From Providencia manganoxydans (GTDB taxonomy: Bacteria; Pseudomonadota; Gammaproteobacteria; Enterobacterales; Enterobacteriaceae), in NCBI RefSeq assembly GCF_016618195.1, contig NZ_CP067099.1, forward strand, positions 558,001 to 622,000: DNA of 64,000 nt. The letters run 5' to 3'. Positions 8,498 to 17,855 of the stretch are shown piece by piece. Made by a program: the position numbers and the translations under genes. The notes under the pieces were generated by a model. The model ran no database searches, was not told where the DNA came from, and saw only the letters and a list, made by a program, of their open reading frames with translations. How positions within the stretch are numbered: position 1 is the stretch's first letter; every line of letters starts with the position of its first letter.

Positions 8498-8691
8498 AAA
8501 TCCACTTCAATTAGAAGTGGATTTTAGACTGTTGACAAACATATCATGTTTGGCAGCAGTCGTTAGGGGTTTTGAAATAAACAAGGAAAATCAATTCATT
8601 GATTTTCGGCTGATAACACGGAGCGGGAAAAACCACGCTTTTATCCCGCTTCGTCAGCAACCTCAAATCCACTTCAATTAGAAGTGGATTT
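8498..8691. repeat. Array of five hairpins with duplicated terminator stem
   Basis: Identical hairpins AAATCCACTTC / GAAGTGGATTT stand at 8498-8524 and 8665-8691. Three more lie between: 8527-8561 (GACTG-TTG-CAAACAT against ATGTTTG-CA-CAGTC, 35 bases), 8585-8606 (GAAAATCAAT / ATTGATTTTC, two-base loop) and 8608-8658 (GCTGA...TCAGC enclosing GCGGGA/TCCCGC). The rightmost hairpin is the natural terminator of bax, read on the minus strand. Almost every base can pair, which is unusual for a plain intergenic gap. Confidence 0.75.
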
Positions 8692-8721
8692 TTAGCCAAA
8701 GCTTATACCTGATGATATCAA

Positions 8722-9528
8722 TTAAATTCGATTAGATGCCGTTTTCTGAGCTTGTGTGATCAATTCTTCGTTGCTCGTGTACATCTCTTGCAAATAACGG
8801 TTATACGTAGAACCTAACTGTGAGTACCCTTTCATATCTCTGATAAGTTTTGATGTATCTAACTCATCCTTTGATAATCTTTGTTTTGCTCTAGACGAAC
8901 GTAATGACTCGTAAGCATTATGGGTATTCATGTTTTTCATATAGGCTGATACAGTTTCTTCTACAGAATCGTAAGCTGAATAGCCTTTCACTTTTCCTTG
9001 CTTGATTCGGCAGCCGCTGCCACATCTCATCCCAAACAGATTGCCATTTTGCTGAGCGAGTTGTGAAGTTCCCCAACCTGATTCAGTGGCAGCCTGTGTA
9101 GCGACTAAATGTGTTGGCATAATATCAACACGGCTCAACAACTTATCCCAATTAATACGATTTGGGGTGGTACAGGTCATGCCATAGCTACTGCAAATTT
9201 GTGCTAGGCGACGTAACTCTTGAGCGCTCCATTTTTTATTAGCGCGTACAGAGAGTAACCATTTACGCTCTGCCATTATTTCTTGATTGACCTTTTCAAT
9301 CACAGGAACAACCGTTTTCAAAAACGCTTTCTTACGTGGTGTACCGGACGGGTATTTTCGCAAATCAGGCAGAGATGTTTGAGCCTGATTTGAGCTCTGC
9401 ACGGCCTTGTGAGAATACTCTTTCTTGAGTAAGGTACTGGTGCTAGTTGAGCCGAAACTCAAACCCGAAAATAAAAATAACAGTAAGAAAGCGAAGACGG
9501 CCTTTGTCCTCATCGTTCGAGAGGGCAT
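8722..9528 (-). CDS. bax: Bax, glucosaminidase-domain protein
   Basis: 268 residues, close to the E. coli Bax length. An N-terminal hydrophobic signal (AVFAFLLLFLFSGLSFG) is followed by a linker and a GH73-like glucosaminidase domain: THLVATQAATESGWGTSQLA contains the catalytic glutamate, then NLFGMRCG. Expected to cut peptidoglycan in the periplasm; the physiological role of Bax is poorly known. The ATG at 9528 is supported by AGGAG seven bases before it. It appears monocistronic and is followed by the first hairpin of the structured array. Confidence 0.88.
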   Translation of the reverse strand: MPSRTMRTKAVFAFLLLFLFSGLSFGSTSTSTLLKKEYSHKAVQSSNQAQTSLPDLRKYPSGTPRKKAFLKTVVPVIEKVNQEIMAERKWLLSVRANKKWSAQELRRLAQICSSYGMTCTTPNRINWDKLLSRVDIMPTHLVATQAATESGWGTSQLAQQNGNLFGMRCGSGCRIKQGKVKGYSAYDSVEETVSAYMKNMNTHNAYESLRSSRAKQRLSKDELDTSKLIRDMKGYSQLGSTYNRYLQEMYTSNEELITQAQKTASNRI

Positions 9529-10002
9529 TTGCTTCTCCTAATTTCTCTGAACAAAAATCGAGCGAATAGTAGCAGAATAATTTTTAGGGAGCTACTTTTA
9601 TCAGGCTGGCTTTAACTAAATTACTGTATTGTTTTGTTTGTATTTTTGATTATTTTTAATCTATTGTTATTAAATGAAATTTATTTTTATTTGCTTTGTT
9701 TCCGCATTGAATTAATTAATCTCTCTAACGCTTATGCGAGTAAATTGAGTTAACTTAAGTTAAATTTGGTTGTTATTCATACAGTTCACTTGGTTATTAT
9801 AAGGGTATTTTGTCTATTTATTAAGCGATTAATCGCTTGTTTTTTGCTCAAATTTGAAAATTCAGACTTTTGTCGGAGACTGAAGATACAAAAATGAGCT
9901 TTTTTAATGATTGAAAAATGAGCTACTCATCTAGGGCGTCAGGGTGAAAAATGCTGAAAAGTTTCATTGTGAAACATTATCAAGAAGCGTGTCATTTTTG
10001 TC
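9529..10002. other. AT-rich intergenic region between two minus-strand genes
   Basis: No convincing coding sequence. It holds the bax promoter region at its left and, near 9961-9977, a small hairpin (GTTTCA / TGAAAC) followed on the minus strand by CTTTTC that could end the operon to the right. AAAAATGAGCT occurs twice close together around 9892-9927. Nothing else seen. Confidence 0.5.
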
Positions 10003-11148
10003 TCAAAACGGTACTCGTTGCTGTTGTTGATCTTGTTCTTGCGCTTTTTCAGATAAGGTCGTGAAATCGACCTCGCTCCAAAAATCCTGCGGTATCGGTA
10101 GTCGAGCCATATTTGATGTTGGCAAGAGCCTCAATTGTGCGAGTTGTTGCAAATGATAATGTTGATAAGAGGCAGGTAAACTTAAACGCAAACCTTCTAC
10201 TGGTACAATTTGAGATGGCATTAATGGATAGCGATCGTCACTTGTTTGGTAGTCTCGAGTGAGCACGAGGAATTTTTCAGGGACTCGTCGATAGCTGTTC
10301 CACCATAGCCCATCCACACGGTCAAACATAGTGCGAGTGTGTTGTTTATCATTTGCGCCGAGCTGATGTAAGGCTTGCGGTAAAATCCCTTCCATTGATT
10401 GAGAAAACATGGGGAGTGATTGAGCTCGTCCTTGTATGATCAGCGTCAGTGCTAAACGCGCCCCTAATAAATTGGAATACAGATCTTCTGGGGAAAAGGC
10501 CGATATTCCTTCAGAAAAACCGGGAACCGACTGATATCCGTACCACTGTGCTATTTCATGCCATACGGCAAGCTGAAAAGCTAATTTTGCGGCTAAGTAA
10601 GCACTTAGCGTGTAGCGTTGTTCAGGGCTAGTGGGAGGTTCGAAAGCCATAAAAACGATTTGTCTACTGGCGAGCTCATCGCTTAATTTTAATGTCCAAC
10701 TTTCACCTAACCGCGGATAGATTTGGCTAAATAAGTACAGGGTATAGTCAGCGGTATCACGGACATGGGAAATATCAATAAAACCACTTTTATTTGTGTA
10801 TAAAAGCCCAATTTTTTCATTGCTCATTCCCATTAACGCTGCGGTTGCACCTAAAAAACTATCGTTATAATGGTGTTCACCCAGTTTATCGGCTTCAACG
10901 ATATTATCGATAGTATAGAAAGGGACAGGTAAACCCCACAATTGCGCTTGTAAATCATAACCGAAAGCACAGCATGCCCTTAAACCCTGTGGTGGATTTA
11001 AAGTTTCAATAACAGGCCATACTTGAGAGGCGGATTCGTGGCTATCACTGCTTAATTGAGGAGATACCGAAGGTAAATGAGCGACTGGATTGCTTTGACA
11101 TGCACTCAACACGAGAGCAAATATTATTATGGCTAACGGTTTTAGCAT
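10003..11148 (-). CDS. DUF4056-type outer-membrane-associated lipoprotein
   Basis: 381 residues. The start MLKPLAIIIFALVLSACQSN is a clean lipoprotein signal with Cys17. The rest resembles DUF4056 proteins: VRDTADYTLYLFSQIYP and WHEIAQWYGY with a downstream SEGISAFSPEDLYSNLLGAR. The HE pair in WHEIAQWYGY recalls a zinc-protease HExxx pattern but the second metal ligand is not obvious, so no activity is claimed. It is the last gene of a three-gene minus-strand operon with two outer-membrane barrels, touching the gene before it by one base. Confidence 0.75.
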   Translation of the reverse strand: MLKPLAIIIFALVLSACQSNPVAHLPSVSPQLSSDSHESASQVWPVIETLNPPQGLRACCAFGYDLQAQLWGLPVPFYTIDNIVEADKLGEHHYNDSFLGATAALMGMSNEKIGLLYTNKSGFIDISHVRDTADYTLYLFSQIYPRLGESWTLKLSDELASRQIVFMAFEPPTSPEQRYTLSAYLAAKLAFQLAVWHEIAQWYGYQSVPGFSEGISAFSPEDLYSNLLGARLALTLIIQGRAQSLPMFSQSMEGILPQALHQLGANDKQHTRTMFDRVDGLWWNSYRRVPEKFLVLTRDYQTSDDRYPLMPSQIVPVEGLRLSLPASYQHYHLQQLAQLRLLPTSNMARLPIPQDFWSEVDFTTLSEKAQEQDQQQQRVPF

Positions 11149-12293
11149 TAAAAAGCTTCCCCTACTTGGAAATAAAAACCCGTACTGTTACGACCAACAC
11201 CAAAATCGAGACGCACGTTCATTCTAGGCTTAAATTCAAACCGATACCCAGCGCCAATACTTGGCAACCAGTGCCCTTCGCCTAATTCGGAAGGGGTATC
11301 ACTCATTGTTCCTGTGCCTACCCAGCCCACAATGCCATGTCGCCAATCAAGTTTGTGTCTCAGTTCTAATTGAGTCGTAAAAATATTGTTATCGCGATAA
11401 CGGCCTTCATAGTAGCCACGCATGCGATTGCTATTACCTAATAAAGAAAGTTGACTCCATGGGACATCACCGGTAGTAAATCGCGCATAGTTATCCAGTG
11501 CCACAACCGTCTTCTCAGTAAGCACATGATAATAAGCGTATTGTAGTTGTGTGCTTTGAAAACGTGTATCGCTGCCTAAATTAGGGGAAAAATAAGTATA
11601 AATCGTTTCGAAAGTTTGCCCATGATGCGCATTTGGTAAAAAGTCGCGAGTATCATAGCTAAAATAAGCACTGATACCTGAGTTAATGACCGAGCGTCCC
11701 CCTTCTGCTTGCTGAAAGTAACGTTTAGCACCTTCATCGGGATCACTTGCGTTAATCGATGAGAAATTCCAGCCTACTCCAATATAGGTGGCATCGGTCA
11801 GGCGATATAGGGCGCGAGGTGTTATTTGGAATTCTTGAGAATGGTATTTTTCTTTATTATGGTCATTTTTACCCGCTGCGTAACCTTTTCCCCAATAATA
11901 GGTTGGAATGTTATTAAGGGTGCCTGAAACGAATAATCGCCACTGGTCATGGTCAATAAAATTATAGTTGGTGAAATTTACACCAAATGCTCCCGTGGAT
12001 GAAGCAAAGCCACTTAATCCAATTGATGAGGGTTGAGTTATTTTGTCGCTTTTATCGATACGATATAAACCTACTAATGCAGTACCAACTCCAATGCCCA
12101 TTTCTGGCGTATAAAAAGGGCCGGGCAGTAAACCCCAATCAATTGTCTTGCTTTCGTCAAAACTATTCGAGCCACCAAGCTGATTTAACCAAGTATCTAT
12201 CTTTTGCCGATCAGGTAATAATTCGGCTTGTGTTGGCAGAGTAATAAAAAGGCTGAGCAATGCCAGCCTGTGTAAATGGTATAGCTGCAACAT
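11148..12293 (-). CDS. Omp85-superfamily outer-membrane beta-barrel (surface antigen D15-like)
   Basis: 381 residues with a signal peptide ending in TQAELL. No POTRA domains precede the barrel. The C-terminal half has the Omp85 hallmarks: SYDTRDFLPNAHHGQTFE, then RMRGYYEGRYRDNN (the VRGF/Y-type lid-lock motif), alternating barrel strands and a terminal phenylalanine. Related POTRA-less proteins sit in the outer membrane and their substrates are unknown. The operon partners are a lipoprotein and another barrel, which suggests an envelope assembly or export module; this is inference. Confidence 0.75.
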   Translation of the reverse strand: MLQLYHLHRLALLSLFITLPTQAELLPDRQKIDTWLNQLGGSNSFDESKTIDWGLLPGPFYTPEMGIGVGTALVGLYRIDKSDKITQPSSIGLSGFASSTGAFGVNFTNYNFIDHDQWRLFVSGTLNNIPTYYWGKGYAAGKNDHNKEKYHSQEFQITPRALYRLTDATYIGVGWNFSSINASDPDEGAKRYFQQAEGGRSVINSGISAYFSYDTRDFLPNAHHGQTFETIYTYFSPNLGSDTRFQSTQLQYAYYHVLTEKTVVALDNYARFTTGDVPWSQLSLLGNSNRMRGYYEGRYRDNNIFTTQLELRHKLDWRHGIVGWVGTGTMSDTPSELGEGHWLPSIGAGYRFEFKPRMNVRLDFGVGRNSTGFYFQVGEAF

Positions 12294-13288
12294 TAAAAAC
12301 GGAACTCACCTGAGATATAGAAGCTATTACGGTTATTAAAACCGATTTCAGTTAGCACATTAAAATTACGAGTTAATTCAACGCGCGCGCCTACAGTATT
12401 ATTCCATTTATGGGCTAGGTGTTGTTTGACGTCGAATTTCATTCCAGGATCATCGAGTGCATTAACGAAACCTTTGAAGGCGGGGGGGAGGTCTAATTTA
12501 TTTACGTCACCGCGGAAGTGTTGAGTAATATCTTGATACATTGCCCCTGTCCATACTTGGACTTTGGTATTACCTTGTCCACTGAACATCGGATCAAATA
12601 CGAATTCATACCCAATACGAGGGGATATCACGAGGGCTTTAATATTACCGTCTAAAATATCTAAATCAGTATAGGTGTAGTTGAGATCTAAAGTCGTAAA
12701 GACTTGCTTATACCCACCGGCAAGTGTGAAACCACCACCATAAGTTTTTCCCTTAAAATCAAGATCGAATGGTTGGTCTTTCAAAAAGTCTAAGGGTAAT
12801 TTTGCGAAGCCGAGATCAAAAGTACCACCTTTTAATTGAGTGTGAGAAGTTCCCTTGGTATGACCGTATAGGCCATATACATTTAAAAATGGGAATACCC
12901 AAGAATCTATTTTTAAAGTATGAGTTTCACTTTTTTCCCGTGTGTGACCTGCCTCAATACTTAATGCGGAGGCAGTTTCAGGATTTTTAGGCATAATAAA
13001 GCCGATTTTATCCACCACAATATCTTGCCGTAAATTCATATAGCCATAACTAACCCCAAATGGCTCAGGGATATCATAGCCGCGCGCACGTGCTTCATCG
13101 CCCCAAATAGGCAATATACGGGATTCGCTTGATGATGAGCGAGTTATACCACCTTCATTATTATTTTTGGGAACACCGGATTCACTCATGGTGACTGAAA
13201 AAAGTGGGCGATCATTATCAGCAAAGCTGAACGGAATTGAAAAACAGCAAGAGAGTAGCAACGCTTTGCTAAGTTGAATGCGTGTCAT
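12293..13288 (-). CDS. Predicted outer-membrane beta-barrel protein
   Basis: 331 residues from the ATG at 13288, where MTRIQLSKALLLSCCFSIPF forms a good signal peptide; an upstream ATG at 13354 would add 22 residues that weaken it. The mature part is rich in alternating aromatic and polar residues and ends ISGEFRF, typical of a barrel. No family name is recognised. It is first in the operon with the Omp85-like protein and the DUF4056 lipoprotein (adjacent genes touch), so the three probably act together in the outer membrane. Confidence 0.65.
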   Translation of the reverse strand: MTRIQLSKALLLSCCFSIPFSFADNDRPLFSVTMSESGVPKNNNEGGITRSSSSESRILPIWGDEARARGYDIPEPFGVSYGYMNLRQDIVVDKIGFIMPKNPETASALSIEAGHTREKSETHTLKIDSWVFPFLNVYGLYGHTKGTSHTQLKGGTFDLGFAKLPLDFLKDQPFDLDFKGKTYGGGFTLAGGYKQVFTTLDLNYTYTDLDILDGNIKALVISPRIGYEFVFDPMFSGQGNTKVQVWTGAMYQDITQHFRGDVNKLDLPPAFKGFVNALDDPGMKFDVKQHLAHKWNNTVGARVELTRNFNVLTEIGFNNRNSFYISGEFRF

Positions 13289-13438
13289 AGATAAGCTCGA
13301 CATTGAAATAGACAGAAGAAATACATCAATAAAAGATGTATTTAAGATTAGCATATTGAGAGAATTGATAAATGGCGTTAAATGCTTTGTTTTAATAAAG
13401 CTTGAGCTAGATTAAGTAATGCGTGCTGAAGACATGAA

Positions 13439-13468
13439 AAAACCGATAACCTAAGCGATATCGGTTTT
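13439..13468 (-). terminator. Terminator behind the 60-residue small protein
   Basis: Perfect 10-bp stem AAAACCGATA / TATCGGTTTT with a ten-base loop, followed on the minus strand by a run of T. It lies 30 bases beyond the small gene's stop. Confidence 0.8.
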
Positions 13469-13497
13469 ATTTTGAGTTTACTTTGAAAGTGAAGAGA

Positions 13498-13680
13498 CTA
13501 TTTTGGATTGTTTTGATGAAAGTGTACACGTTCGTGGAAATAGGCCTTTAAATGATCTTCCATTTGGTGAACTTTTTTTTCTAGTGCATTAACTAACACA
13601 TCATCATTATTCATGTCATAAACACGTTCCATCGCGAGCTGGTCAACGTATTTTTTTTGCTCTTTTGTGAGTTCTGTCAT
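13498..13680 (-). CDS. Small hydrophilic protein of unknown function
   Basis: 60 residues, highly charged and largely helical, starting MTELTKEQKKYVDQL, with a histidine-rich end (HERVHFHQNNPK). No family recognised. It is followed by its own terminator, and the region just upstream (13681-13786) is AT-rich, so it looks like a genuine monocistronic gene. Confidence 0.55.
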   Translation of the reverse strand: MTELTKEQKKYVDQLAMERVYDMNNDDVLVNALEKKVHQMEDHLKAYFHERVHFHQNNPK

Positions 13681-13786
13681 TGTATAAACCCATGCTTATA
13701 AAAGAAATGTCCATGACTGGACAGTTGAGTTAGGGGTATTGTGCCTGAGTGTTGATTCATTGAAAAGTAGAATAAACGGTTGCCGC

Positions 13787-13914
13787 ATATACTCTAAATC
13801 ATTCGAAATGCAGTTAGACCGAACGTGAATGGATAGCGGAGAGTATAGAAAGCACGAGGATTGGTGCGGGTTGATATAGGTGATGGCACGATAACTTGAA
13901 GTATGGCGAGTATA
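13787..13914. repeat. Palindromic intergenic repeat, copy 5
   Basis: ATATACTCTAAATCATTCGA at the left and AACTTGAAGTATGGCGAGTA at the right; centre divergent. With AT-rich flanks it fills the gap between the 60-residue gene and the DUF4026 gene; nothing else is seen there. Confidence 0.75.
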
Positions 13915-14035
13915 ATGACAATTCTGCAATGGTTGGTCTAATGTCACGATATGATGTCGTTAAGATTATTCACAATACAAATCGGTAATTTAAGCTGCTA
14001 TTCTTTGAACAGGCTATAAATTATGGATTTGTATA

Positions 14036-15496
14036 ATGAATAATAAACAACAATATCTTGATATTGCTGCTGGTCAAGGTGAAAAAGAAGCCTCCATGAT
14101 GGTGGCTATTCCTGCTTCTGAATTAACGTTATCTCTCCTCGAACAGCGTTTAGAAGAGCAACAATATTTTACTGATGGTGAAATCGATTACTTACCTGAA
14201 GGGGAAGGCGATTTTTTCTTTTCTTGTAAACGAGGTGATGAAGAACTGCGTTTCTATATCTCTCTTGTCCATAGTGACCCTGAATATGTGATTAATCCGT
14301 ATTTTGCAACGGATCCTATCAGCCCTGAATTGTATGCGGAGGCAAGTGCAGCACCACAAGCGGTGATTGTTGAATGTATCTTTCAAGAGCAGCCACTCGT
14401 TAGCTATTTGCAGCAATTGAGAATGATCCAAATATTAGTACCTGACTTATTGTTAGGTTTGGATTTATCTGCCGCAGGAAAAGTTTTTACTCGTGAGTGG
14501 CTAAACTTCCAACTAATTGATGATTTAATGCCAAGTATTGATTCATTGTATGTCGTGCATGCAATCTATGATCAAGATGATAGCGATGAACAGCCAGATG
14601 ACGCTGAACGTAGCCCAACGATGTATTGGTTCCATACACATGGTTTGGCGCGCTGTGGCTTATCTGAAGCGGAAATTATCATTCCTCATCCCATTGCTTC
14701 TTATTATGGTATTCCTGAGTTGTTTTGGAGCTTTGTGAATAACAGTATCACTCATGGCAAAATTGTATTTAATGAACCTATTTTTATCGGCCAAACTGAG
14801 AGTGGTTATGAGTATTTAGTTGCATTGCCATTTGAAGAGGGGTTAAAGCACGTTGGGCAATCAACGCCTATCGATGATTTAAAACCGCTTGAAGAGATGA
14901 ATTATCAATTTGGTGATGAAAATTCACAGCGCTTTATGGGGGATTGGCATGATCGTGATGAATCACATCAGCACCCATCGGTGATGTTATTCCGTGTGAC
15001 TCAAGAAGAGCCAGTATTGGAAAGTTTTTTCAAAGGCTTTGAAGATCAAAATGCGATGATGTTTATGCGTACCGACGAAGAAACTGCCGATATGTCTCGT
15101 AAAGCTCAATTGCGTTGGCAATACTTTACTCACATGTTAGATAACTATGGCCCTAAACCAGCGGCACAGAAAAAAGGGTTTCTTTCTAAATTACTGAGTA
15201 AGCCTACTGAAGAAGAATCTGAATGGCGTTTCTTAGTAAAATGCGGTATTGGTTATCATAATGACGAAGAAGATTATGATGGTCATGAACATATGTGGTT
15301 TGAGCCAACATCTTGGAATGGTGATCAATTTGAAGGTCGTTTGATTAACCATCCTTTCTATGTTCAAACGATGCAAGAAGGGAATATCTATCCATTGACC
15401 CGTGATGACATTACGGATTGGACTATTTATTACCAAGACGGTAGTTACACACCGGATACTATTTATAAATTACTGTCGGGTGCACAGGTGCACTAA
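14036..15496 (+). CDS. DUF4026/DUF2314 domain protein
   Basis: 486 residues, acidic and without signal or membrane segments, so cytoplasmic. The N-terminal two thirds resemble DUF4026 (SLVHSDPEYVINPYF, MYWFHTHGLARCGLSEAEI). The last ~110 residues look like DUF2314: EHMWFEPTSWNGDQFEGRL, then DDITDWTIYY. Function unknown. It stands alone and ends at a strong terminator at 15532. Confidence 0.75.
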   Translation: MNNKQQYLDIAAGQGEKEASMMVAIPASELTLSLLEQRLEEQQYFTDGEIDYLPEGEGDFFFSCKRGDEELRFYISLVHSDPEYVINPYFATDPISPELYAEASAAPQAVIVECIFQEQPLVSYLQQLRMIQILVPDLLLGLDLSAAGKVFTREWLNFQLIDDLMPSIDSLYVVHAIYDQDDSDEQPDDAERSPTMYWFHTHGLARCGLSEAEIIIPHPIASYYGIPELFWSFVNNSITHGKIVFNEPIFIGQTESGYEYLVALPFEEGLKHVGQSTPIDDLKPLEEMNYQFGDENSQRFMGDWHDRDESHQHPSVMLFRVTQEEPVLESFFKGFEDQNAMMFMRTDEETADMSRKAQLRWQYFTHMLDNYGPKPAAQKKGFLSKLLSKPTEEESEWRFLVKCGIGYHNDEEDYDGHEHMWFEPTSWNGDQFEGRLINHPFYVQTMQEGNIYPLTRDDITDWTIYYQDGSYTPDTIYKLLSGAQVH

Positions 15497-15531
15497 GTTA
15501 TTTGTTTCTTACTTAACTAAAGAGAATAGAT

Positions 15532-15559
15532 AAAATGGGCATTGTTATGCCCATTTTTA
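15532..15559 (+). terminator. Terminator of the DUF4026 gene
   Basis: AAATGGGCA, a six-base loop and TGCCCATTT followed by TTAAT. The next gene starts only 16 bases later. Confidence 0.8.
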
Positions 15560-15575
15560 ATGATAGAGCTCGCTA

Positions 15576-16031
15576 ATGAATGAATCGGAATTATATCAAT
15601 ACGCATTATTTATGCTGTCACGCCGTGATTATGGAACGGTAGAGTTACACGCCCGTATGAAACGCCGTATGTATGAAAAAAATGAAGGTATTATTGATGA
15701 AACGTTGATTGAGAGAGTGATTGCTCGCTTAAATGAACAACATTTTCTTGACGATGTCCGAGTCATTAAACTGCACTTACAGGGGTATATTCGTAAAGGC
15801 TATGGACCATTGAGAATTAAGCAAGAACTAAAGCAAAAAGGTTTCACATCTTCTTTAATTGATTTGCAATTTGCAAACCTTGATGTTGATTGGTTTGAGC
15901 TTGCGCGACAAGTACGCTGTAAAAAATTTGGGGATGAAATTCCCAATGATTTTAAAGAAAAAAGTAAGCAAATTCGTTATCTACAATATCGAGGCTTCTC
16001 TGGCGATATGATTTTTGAGCAGTTTCGTTAG
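15576..16031 (+). CDS. recX: RecX-family regulatory protein
   Basis: 151 residues. The three-helix RecX repeats are visible: ALFMLSRRDYGTVEL near the start, GYGPLRIKQELKQKGF in the middle, and KQIRYLQYRGFSGDMIF near the end. RecX proteins cap RecA filaments and limit recombination and SOS induction. In enterics recX normally follows recA; here no recA is near, so this is either a displaced recX or a second homologue. No SOS box was seen upstream. Confidence 0.85.
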   Translation: MNESELYQYALFMLSRRDYGTVELHARMKRRMYEKNEGIIDETLIERVIARLNEQHFLDDVRVIKLHLQGYIRKGYGPLRIKQELKQKGFTSSLIDLQFANLDVDWFELARQVRCKKFGDEIPNDFKEKSKQIRYLQYRGFSGDMIFEQFR

Positions 16032-16231
16032 CAGTATCCCACCGACAAAGTTAGTCATAATTAGATGATATTTTGTTCATAAATCCGCCATTAACACTCG
16101 CTAAAATTCGAGCACTTTACGGCTAATTTACCTGTTCAAGGTGAAACATTGTCTTCATAATAAAAATAAAACTTGTAGTTCTTTTCATCAGACTGGTTTG
16201 GGCGATAAAAATTATATCTCCCCAACTAGCA

Positions 16232-17629
16232 ATGATCATGAAAATAAGCTCTTTATATAAAGCTAAACTTGTTTTTTGGGCATTATTACCCATAACCACT
16301 ATGGCAAATGTTGATTTAGCTGCAATGGAGTCTCGCATTAAAGCACTCGAGGCTCAAATGGCAGAAGCGATTTCGCGAGCAGTAGAGGCTGAAAGTAGAG
16401 CCAACAAGTTAGCACAAATGATGGTAATGCAGGAAAACGGCTCATTAAGTAAACCGCAAGGGGCGCAAAAAAAGGATACCGTAAAACCGAGTATCAAGTT
16501 TAATGATAAAAACGGCGAACTCAATATTTATGGTGATATTGAATTGAATATGGATGGTTCGAGTCGTAGAGGGCAAATAACCTCGATACGTACAGCGGTA
16601 AGTAAAAGCGCCAGTGGTGGCAAAAATGATAACTGGGATATTAATGGGCGCATCTTGCTTGGTTTTCAGGGGCAACATCACATCGCTAATGGTAGTGTTG
16701 CTGGCTTCAAAGCTGAGCCGCTAGCAAAAGCTGATGGCGGTATGGGCCTAGATGACGCTTTCTTTTATTTCGGAAAGAAAGATAACTGGAAAATCAAAGT
16801 TGGACGCTATGAAGGCTACAGTATGTTTCCTCTTGAGCAAGATATCTTTATTTCCTACTCAGGAAACACATCGAACAGCTTATACACCGATGGTTACGGG
16901 TATGTGTATATGATGAAGGAAGGTCGTGGGCGTTCGGATGATGGAGGTAGCATTTAACTGTCGAAAACTATCGATGATTGGTATTTTGAGATAAATGCGC
17001 TAGTTGAAGATGGTACCGCATTATTTGGTGACGAGCGCTACCATGGTTATGATCTTGATAATCGTAAAAACTCCTTTTATATCCGACCTGTTGCGGTTTG
17101 GCAGCCAAAGCCATTTAAAATTGCGTTAGCAATGGAAAGCCAAGTGATGGATAACGCCTATGGCACGACTATTGATGGTCAATGGAAGGATCTGTCAAAG
17201 CGTAATGGTTATGGGCTAAGTATGGTTTGGGATTCTATAGCAAAGGATAATATGAGTGGCATAAAAACGGCGCTTAATATGGCTTATATGGATGCGGATG
17301 CTGAAACGGATTTTTCAGTAGGAGGGTATGCTAAATGGCGTCGTTTTGTTTTAGGTTATATTTATGCTCATAATAACATTAAAGATTTTAACCCTAATAA
17401 ATATCAATATGTGTTAGATGATGACTCGATACTCAATGGGGTACCGGGAAAATATGATCTCCATACCATCTATGCTTCTTATGAAATTCCTAAAATCTTA
17501 GACCTTGATAATTATAAGATTTATTTAGGTGCTTATTATTCAACAATTTATACTGCAAAAGCAGAATTAATTGATAAATCGGATGATGAACGTTATGGGT
17601 TTCGCGTTCGTTTCAAATATGAGTTTTAA
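16232..17629 (+). pseudogene. Carbohydrate porin (ScrY/LamB-type) with in-frame stop
   Basis: One continuous frame of 466 codons interrupted by a single TAA at 16955-16957; both sides are in the same frame and the barrel pattern continues directly after it (LSKTIDDWYFEINALVEDG). The N-terminus has a signal peptide, then a coiled coil (MESRIKALEAQMAEAISRA) as in ScrY-type sucrose porins, then LNIYGDIELNMDG and typical 18-strand barrel segments, ending RVRFKYEF. Intact, it would be a trimeric sugar channel. As written the product stops at residue 241, in mid barrel. A sequencing error or stop-codon readthrough cannot be excluded. Confidence 0.75.
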
Positions 17630-17855
17630 CTGTTAAGTTGTTAGGGGGCTTTCTCTTCAGAAAATGCTACAAATTTGGAGAGATAGCCTCTATATTCCTT
17701 CCTGCAAAAAATTATTAGCCATTCGATATAATGATCAGCAAATTTTTTATCATAACTATCCGCTACTGATATGATCCGCGTCAGTAAATTTTGCTTATCA
17801 TTTGTGCAGAGTACGGTGAGATAAAATTAAAATATGAGACAGGCAGGAGAAATAC

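Noticed and set aside
17730..17855. FNR box before dcuC
   Set aside because: No TTGAT-N4-ATCAA-like sequence was found in the leader, although anaerobic control of dcuC is expected.
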